A stretch of 64,000 bases of DNA from positions 53,273 through 117,272 of the forward strand of contig NZ_JAFBEO010000005.1 in assembly GCF_016908785.1 (NCBI RefSeq), written 5' to 3'. The DNA is from Weissella uvarum (GTDB lineage: Bacteria > Bacillota > Bacilli > Lactobacillales > Lactobacillaceae). This document shows positions 61,064 to 64,000 of the stretch, in pieces. Every line of letters starts with the position of its first letter. Position 1 is the stretch's first letter. A program made the position numbers and the translations under genes. The notes beneath the pieces were generated by a model. That model ran no database searches and was not told where the DNA came from. It was given only the letters and a program-made list of their open reading frames with translations.

Positions 61064-61927
61064 TTATTTTACTTCATTAGTTTCAAATTCAATTTTGTAG
61101 TGTTGTGTTTGTTCTGCTAATTTCTGTTCTTGTGAAAAAAGCCCTGCTGCATAAGCTAAAAGTTTTGCTTCTTTTTGTTCCTGTTTTTTTCCTAATGCGC
61201 TCGCCGCTTGAATTCTTAGTTCTTGTAGCTGTACCAATTCGTAAAAAGTATTTAATCTTGGCATGACCTGCATTGCCTGATTAATCCACAATAAGGTTTG
61301 CTCATAGTCTTTTTGTTGTGTCGCTAATTGTGCATAGTAACGGTACACTTTCACCATTACAGCTCGCACCATATCATTCTTTGCATCTTTTTTCATAGCA
61401 TTATATAACTTCGTACAGCGCTCTAAACAATCCTTAGCATTCTCATATTCAGCCATTTTAATCCAGATAGCCCCCATCTCACTAAAAATTTCAATAATTA
61501 AGCCAACTTGCGTGTGCAGGACAGTACTCAACGCCAATTGCAAATAATGCAAAGCCTTTGTCGCTTCACCAATTCCAGAATGCCATAGTGCATTTAGCAA
61601 ATAATATTCTGACATAACCAATTCTTCTAAGTCTGCATTAAAACTTGCTGAATTTAATAAATCATAAGCCTTTTGATACTCCAATTGATCGATTAATGTT
61701 CTTACTGTTGTTAACTGGACATGATTTTCTGTTGTAACTTCAGCAATTTGTTTAATATCAATGTGCAAACGTACACACAGTGCTTTTAAAACCGTCACAC
61801 TAGTAATATGATTTTGTTTCTCAACTCTGGATACCATTGATTGATGGCAAATACCTTCAGCTAACTGCCCCTGTGAAATACCTAACTGCTCTCGTCTTTG
61901 TTTCAATAAACTTCCTTTAACAATCAC
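61064..61927 (-). CDS. HTH-XRE regulator with TPR-like C-terminus (Rgg/PlcR-like)
   Basis: 287 aa: N-terminal XRE helix-turn-helix (LLKQRREQLGISQGQLAEGI...SMVSRVEKQ), then helical TPR-like repeats (about 75-280). This layout is shared with peptide-binding RNPP regulators (Rgg, PlcR, PrgX), but no cognate peptide is obvious. GTG start at 61927 with AGGGGG eight bases upstream. A cluster of GTTAAC palindromes lies about 80-105 bp upstream. Confidence 0.8.
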   Translation of the reverse strand: MIVKGSLLKQRREQLGISQGQLAEGICHQSMVSRVEKQNHITSVTVLKALCVRLHIDIKQIAEVTTENHVQLTTVRTLIDQLEYQKAYDLLNSASFNADLEELVMSEYYLLNALWHSGIGEATKALHYLQLALSTVLHTQVGLIIEIFSEMGAIWIKMAEYENAKDCLERCTKLYNAMKKDAKNDMVRAVMVKVYRYYAQLATQQKDYEQTLLWINQAMQVMPRLNTFYELVQLQELRIQAASALGKKQEQKEAKLLAYAAGLFSQEQKLAEQTQHYKIEFETNEVK

Positions 61928-62330
61928 ATCAAATTCCCCCTATTTTTAAGTTGTTAATCTTTGCAACCATAAGTTTAGGGAAGTCCCAAGCAAACAACAA
62001 GATAACCCTGTTAACAGTTAACACTGTTAACATTTTCGATTTGCAGGACTTGAAGATGAATTTAGTCGAAACTTATATTCAATTCTTATAGTTTTTACTG
62101 TTATTCCATAAGGAAAATGATTAATCACTACTTTGAAAATCTGCATAATTTCTGAAAATATTTTTTATAAACTAGATCAAAACTTAGATATTGTTCGAAA
62201 AAAGTTAACTAAAATTAGACCTCCTACTTTCGTACTCTTAGCATTTTAGTTTAGTGAAATGATGTTATAATAAAGACACAGATTACTTCATGATGTTACA
62301 CCTATTATTGGTTGATACGGAGGTAGTAAA
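61928..62330. promoter_or_regulatory. Intergenic region with GTTAAC palindrome cluster
   Basis: Two TGTTAACA palindromes (62009-62016 and 62025-62032) flank GTTAAC (62017-62022). For the regulator, TTGCTT/TATGGT with 16 bp lies just downstream on the minus strand. For the plus-strand gene an extended -10 (TGTTATAAT, 62263-62271) is present. Two 11-12 codon frames (62056-62091, 62118-62156) have poor ribosome sites and are not called. Confidence 0.5.
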
Positions 62331-62462
62331 ATGCTGAAAGAATTTCTACTTGATGAGCGACTTGATTATGAGATAGCTAAATGGGAACAATACGATGAGG
62401 AATTTTCATCGGAGGAATTCAATTCAATCCTATTTGATAAAAATTCAGAGGATCGCGCTTAA
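62331..62462 (+). CDS. 43-aa acidic orphan protein
   Basis: Reads MLKEFLLDERLDYEIAKW and onward to NSEDRA. Strongly acidic, no transmembrane segment, predicted helical. GGAGG at seven bases, extended -10 about 65 bp upstream and a strong terminator 20 bp after the stop make it a complete transcription unit. I do not recognise a family. Confidence 0.72.
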   Translation: MLKEFLLDERLDYEIAKWEQYDEEFSSEEFNSILFDKNSEDRA

Positions 62463-62484
62463 ATTGATAATCTTTAATAATTAA

Positions 62485-62518
62485 AAGGGCACTTCCAATT
62501 TATTGGAGTGCCTTTTTC
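62485..62518 (+). terminator. Terminator of the 43-aa gene
   Basis: GGGCACTTCCAA pairs with TTGGAGTGCC (one bulge), followed by TTTTTCTG. Confidence 0.85.
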
Positions 62519-62678
62519 TGTGTAGTCATGCTCATGTAATGCCTCAAATACTTCTTTATCCCTATGGTAAGACCTCTAGCAGCCATGGTAATTCATATAT
62601 GGACCATTTACCCTTGCAGACTACCATGCAGCTTAGTACCGCTCTTAGAACCCATATCAATAATCAGTAGATTAGACA

Positions 62679-62710
62679 ATAAAAAAACCACATCTTACTT
62701 GATGTGGTTT
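62679..62710 (-). terminator. Terminator of the tRNA operon
   Basis: AAACCACATC pairs with GATGTGGTTT around six bases, followed by T7 on the minus strand. Confidence 0.9.
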
Positions 62711-62734
62711 CACTAACTAACTTGTAATTCATAA

Positions 62735-62822
62735 CGGAGACAGAGGGATTCGAACCCTCGCGCCGGTTGCCCGACCTACACCCTTAGCAGGGGCGCCTCT
62801 TCAGCCTCTTGAGTATGTCCCC
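62735..62822 (-). tRNA. tRNA-Ser (GCU)
   Basis: 88 nt class II tRNA; anticodon loop CTGCTAA. No encoded CCA. Confidence 0.95.
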
Positions 62823-62850
62823 AACATAAAAAGACACAATGCTTTTTAAA

Positions 62851-62924
<74 letters not shown>

Positions 62925-62929
62925 AACAA

Positions 62930-63001
62930 AGCGGACGACGGGAATCGAACCCGCATTCCCAGCTTGGAAGGCTGGAGCACTAGCCATTGTACTACATCCG
63001 C
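62930..63001 (-). tRNA. tRNA-Gly (UCC), copy 1
   Basis: 72 nt; loop CTTCCAA between CCAGC and GCTGG. Identical to the next gene. No encoded CCA. Confidence 0.95.
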
Positions 63002-63045
63002 AACATTATAAACCGAAACAAAACTTTTACGCTTTTATTTCTAAA

Positions 63046-63117
63046 AGCGGACGACGGGAATCGAACCCGCATTCCCAGCTTGGAAGGCTGGAGCACTAGC
63101 CATTGTACTACATCCGC
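63046..63117 (-). tRNA. tRNA-Gly (UCC), copy 2
   Basis: Identical 72-nt copy of the neighbouring gene, 44 bp away. No encoded CCA. Confidence 0.95.
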
Positions 63118-63149
63118 AAAACAGGCATATCACTATGCCTATAATATGA

Positions 63150-63222
63150 TGGCGCGAGGCGGAATCGAACCGTCGACACTACGAGCTTCAATCGTATGCT
63201 CTACCAACTGAGCTATCGCGCC
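63150..63222 (-). tRNA. tRNA-Phe (GAA)
   Basis: 73 nt; loop TTGAAGC between TACGA and TCGTA. Confidence 0.94.
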
Positions 63223-63233
63223 AAAATATTAAA

Positions 63234-63307
63234 CGGTCACAACGGGACTCGAACCCGTGATCTCCTGCGTGACAGGCAGGCGTCCTAACCACCTAGACCA
63301 TGCGACC
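63234..63307 (-). tRNA. tRNA-Asp (GUC)
   Basis: 74 nt; loop CTGTCAC between CCTGC and GCAGG. Confidence 0.95.
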
Positions 63308-63310
63308 AAA

Positions 63311-63384
<74 letters not shown>

Positions 63385-63415
63385 ATAATTATTATTAGCA
63401 TCATCTCTGATGCGA

Positions 63416-63505
63416 AGGAGAATGTGGGATTCGAACCCACGCGCCGGTTTCCCGACCTGACGGTTTTCAAGACCGTTCCCTTCAGCCAGACTTGGGTAAT
63501 TCTCC
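63416..63505 (-). tRNA. tRNA-Ser (UGA)
   Basis: 90 nt class II tRNA; loop CTTGAAA between ACGGT and ACCGT. Confidence 0.95.
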
Positions 63506-63525
63506 AATAGATACTTACGTATCAA

Positions 63526-63599
63526 TCGCGGCGGGGGGAATCGAACCCTCGACCTCTCGGGTATGAACCGAACGCTCTAGCCAGCTGAGCTACACCGCG
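63526..63599 (-). tRNA. tRNA-Met (CAU), elongator
   Basis: 74 nt; loop TTCATAC, normal C1-G72 pair, so elongator rather than initiator. A tRNA-Ile2 with lysidine is less likely given the body sequence. Confidence 0.88.
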
Positions 63600-63631
63600 A
63601 AAATATTAATGTTGTAATTTAGCAATTACAA

Positions 63632-63705
63632 TCGGGACGACAGGATTCGAACCTGCGACCCCCTGGTCCCAAACCAGGTGCTCTACCAAGCTGAGCTACG
63701 TCCCG
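63632..63705 (-). tRNA. tRNA-Pro (UGG)
   Basis: 74 nt; loop TTTGGGA between CCTGG and CCAGG. Confidence 0.95.
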
Positions 63706-63739
63706 AATACTACTCTGTTAAACAACCTAAGTTGTTTAA

Positions 63740-63813
63740 TGCACCTAGCAGGAGTCGAACCTGCAACCTTCTGATTCGTAGTCAGACACTCTATCCAGTT
63801 GCGCTATAGGTGC
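63740..63813 (-). tRNA. tRNA-Arg (ACG)
   Basis: 74 nt; loop CTACGAA between TCTGA and TCAGA; A34 is expected to become inosine. Confidence 0.95.
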
Positions 63814-63820
63814 AAAATCA

Positions 63821-63904
63821 TGCCGGCTACCGGGATCGAACCGGTACGATGTTCCCATCGCAGGATTTTAAGTCCTGTGCGTCTACCTATTCCGCCAAGC
63901 CGGC
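63821..63904 (-). tRNA. tRNA-Leu (UAA)
   Basis: 84 nt class II tRNA; loop CTTAAAA between CAGGA and TCCTG. Confidence 0.95.
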
Positions 63905-63906
63905 AA

Positions 63907-63978
63907 AGCGAACTACGGGATTCGAACCCGCGACCCCCACCATGGCAAGGTGATGTTCTACCACTGAACTAAGTTCGC
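63907..63978 (-). tRNA. tRNA-Gly (GCC)
   Basis: 72 nt; loop TTGCCAT between TCACC and GGTGG. Confidence 0.95.
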
Positions 63979-63986
63979 ATGATATA

Positions 63987-64000
63987 TGCCGACTAAAGGA
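63987..64000 (-). tRNA. Partial tRNA, possibly Thr
   Basis: Only the 3' acceptor arm (AGTCGGC plus discriminator A) and part of the T arm are in the window. The acceptor resembles tRNA-Thr of related bacteria, but the anticodon is outside. Confidence 0.5.

Noticed and set aside
62056..62156. Two tiny peptide frames (11-12 codons) near the HTH-TPR regulator as signalling peptides
   Set aside because: Ribosome sites are poor or badly spaced and the sequences lack export features of Rgg-type peptides.
62470..62660. Possible decayed coding remnant on the minus strand (SYHRDKEVFEALHEHD...)
   Set aside because: A short open frame overlapping the terminator hairpin, with no start, no ribosome site and no recognisable family.

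Overview
The window is a 64 kb piece of a low-GC Firmicutes chromosome, almost all core genes, nearly all read from the minus strand. Gene content and order (complete mraZ-to-ileS division cluster, class Ib ribonucleotide reductase, cydABCD, LAB-type small proteins, a short pyruvate kinase with no pfk beside it, T-boxes, a lysine riboswitch) point to Lactobacillales, most likely a heterofermentative Leuconostocaceae/Weissella-like lactic acid bacterium. That assignment is inference from gene content. I see no prophage, IS element, CRISPR array or defence island.

Layout. 1-1.2 kb: start of the comG competence-pilus operon. 1.3-2.8 kb: purine permease behind an attenuator-like leader. 3-7.7 kb: YebC, RecD2, a TPR protein and a phosphatase. 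7.7-10.8 kb: ileS with its T-box. 10.8-24.6 kb: the division and wall cluster (divIVA, ylmH, yggT, sepF, ftsZ, ftsA, ftsQ, murG, murD, mraY, pbp2x, ftsL, rsmH, mraZ), headed by four 10-bp-phased MraZ boxes. 24.7-28.4 kb: rsmE, prmA and pyk with a cre site. 28.6-36 kb: lysP under a lysine riboswitch, a TSUP exporter pair, a PAP2-like protein with a GNAT, a His T-box ABC importer, and a stranded mreD. 36-41.6 kb: proC, alpha carbonic anhydrase, mreC, mreB, radC, a VOC protein and paired FluC channels. 41.6-44.5 kb: the tryptophan importer trpXYZ. 44.6-48.9 kb: nrdHEF and divergent nrdI. 48.9-54.6 kb: a LysM/Apf wall protein, DUF1831, mtnN, Nudix, Csp, DUF3397, DUF4044, a divergent PurK-like ATP-grasp protein and a glucosaminidase. 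54.7-60.8 kb: cydABCD. 61-62.5 kb: an HTH-TPR regulator and a 43-aa orphan gene. 62.7-64 kb: 13 complete tRNA genes and one partial.

The most notable find is upstream of trpXYZ. A 14-codon leader peptide with adjacent Trp codons is followed by four mutually exclusive RNA segments (1:2, 2:3, 3:4 terminator). This is the textbook architecture of ribosome-mediated trp attenuation, in a lineage where Trp genes are normally T-box controlled. Other points: an unassigned leader with mutually exclusive stems before the purine permease, an IleS lacking all its C-terminal zinc cysteines, a PAP2 protein and a PurK protein lacking expected catalytic motifs, mreD separated from mreBC, and unexplained RNA structures inside the nrd and cyd operons.

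Amino-acid supply is controlled by three RNA mechanisms within about 15 kb: riboswitch (Lys), T-box (His) and leader peptide (Trp). The His and Trp promoters share a 14-nt sequence at the -35 region.
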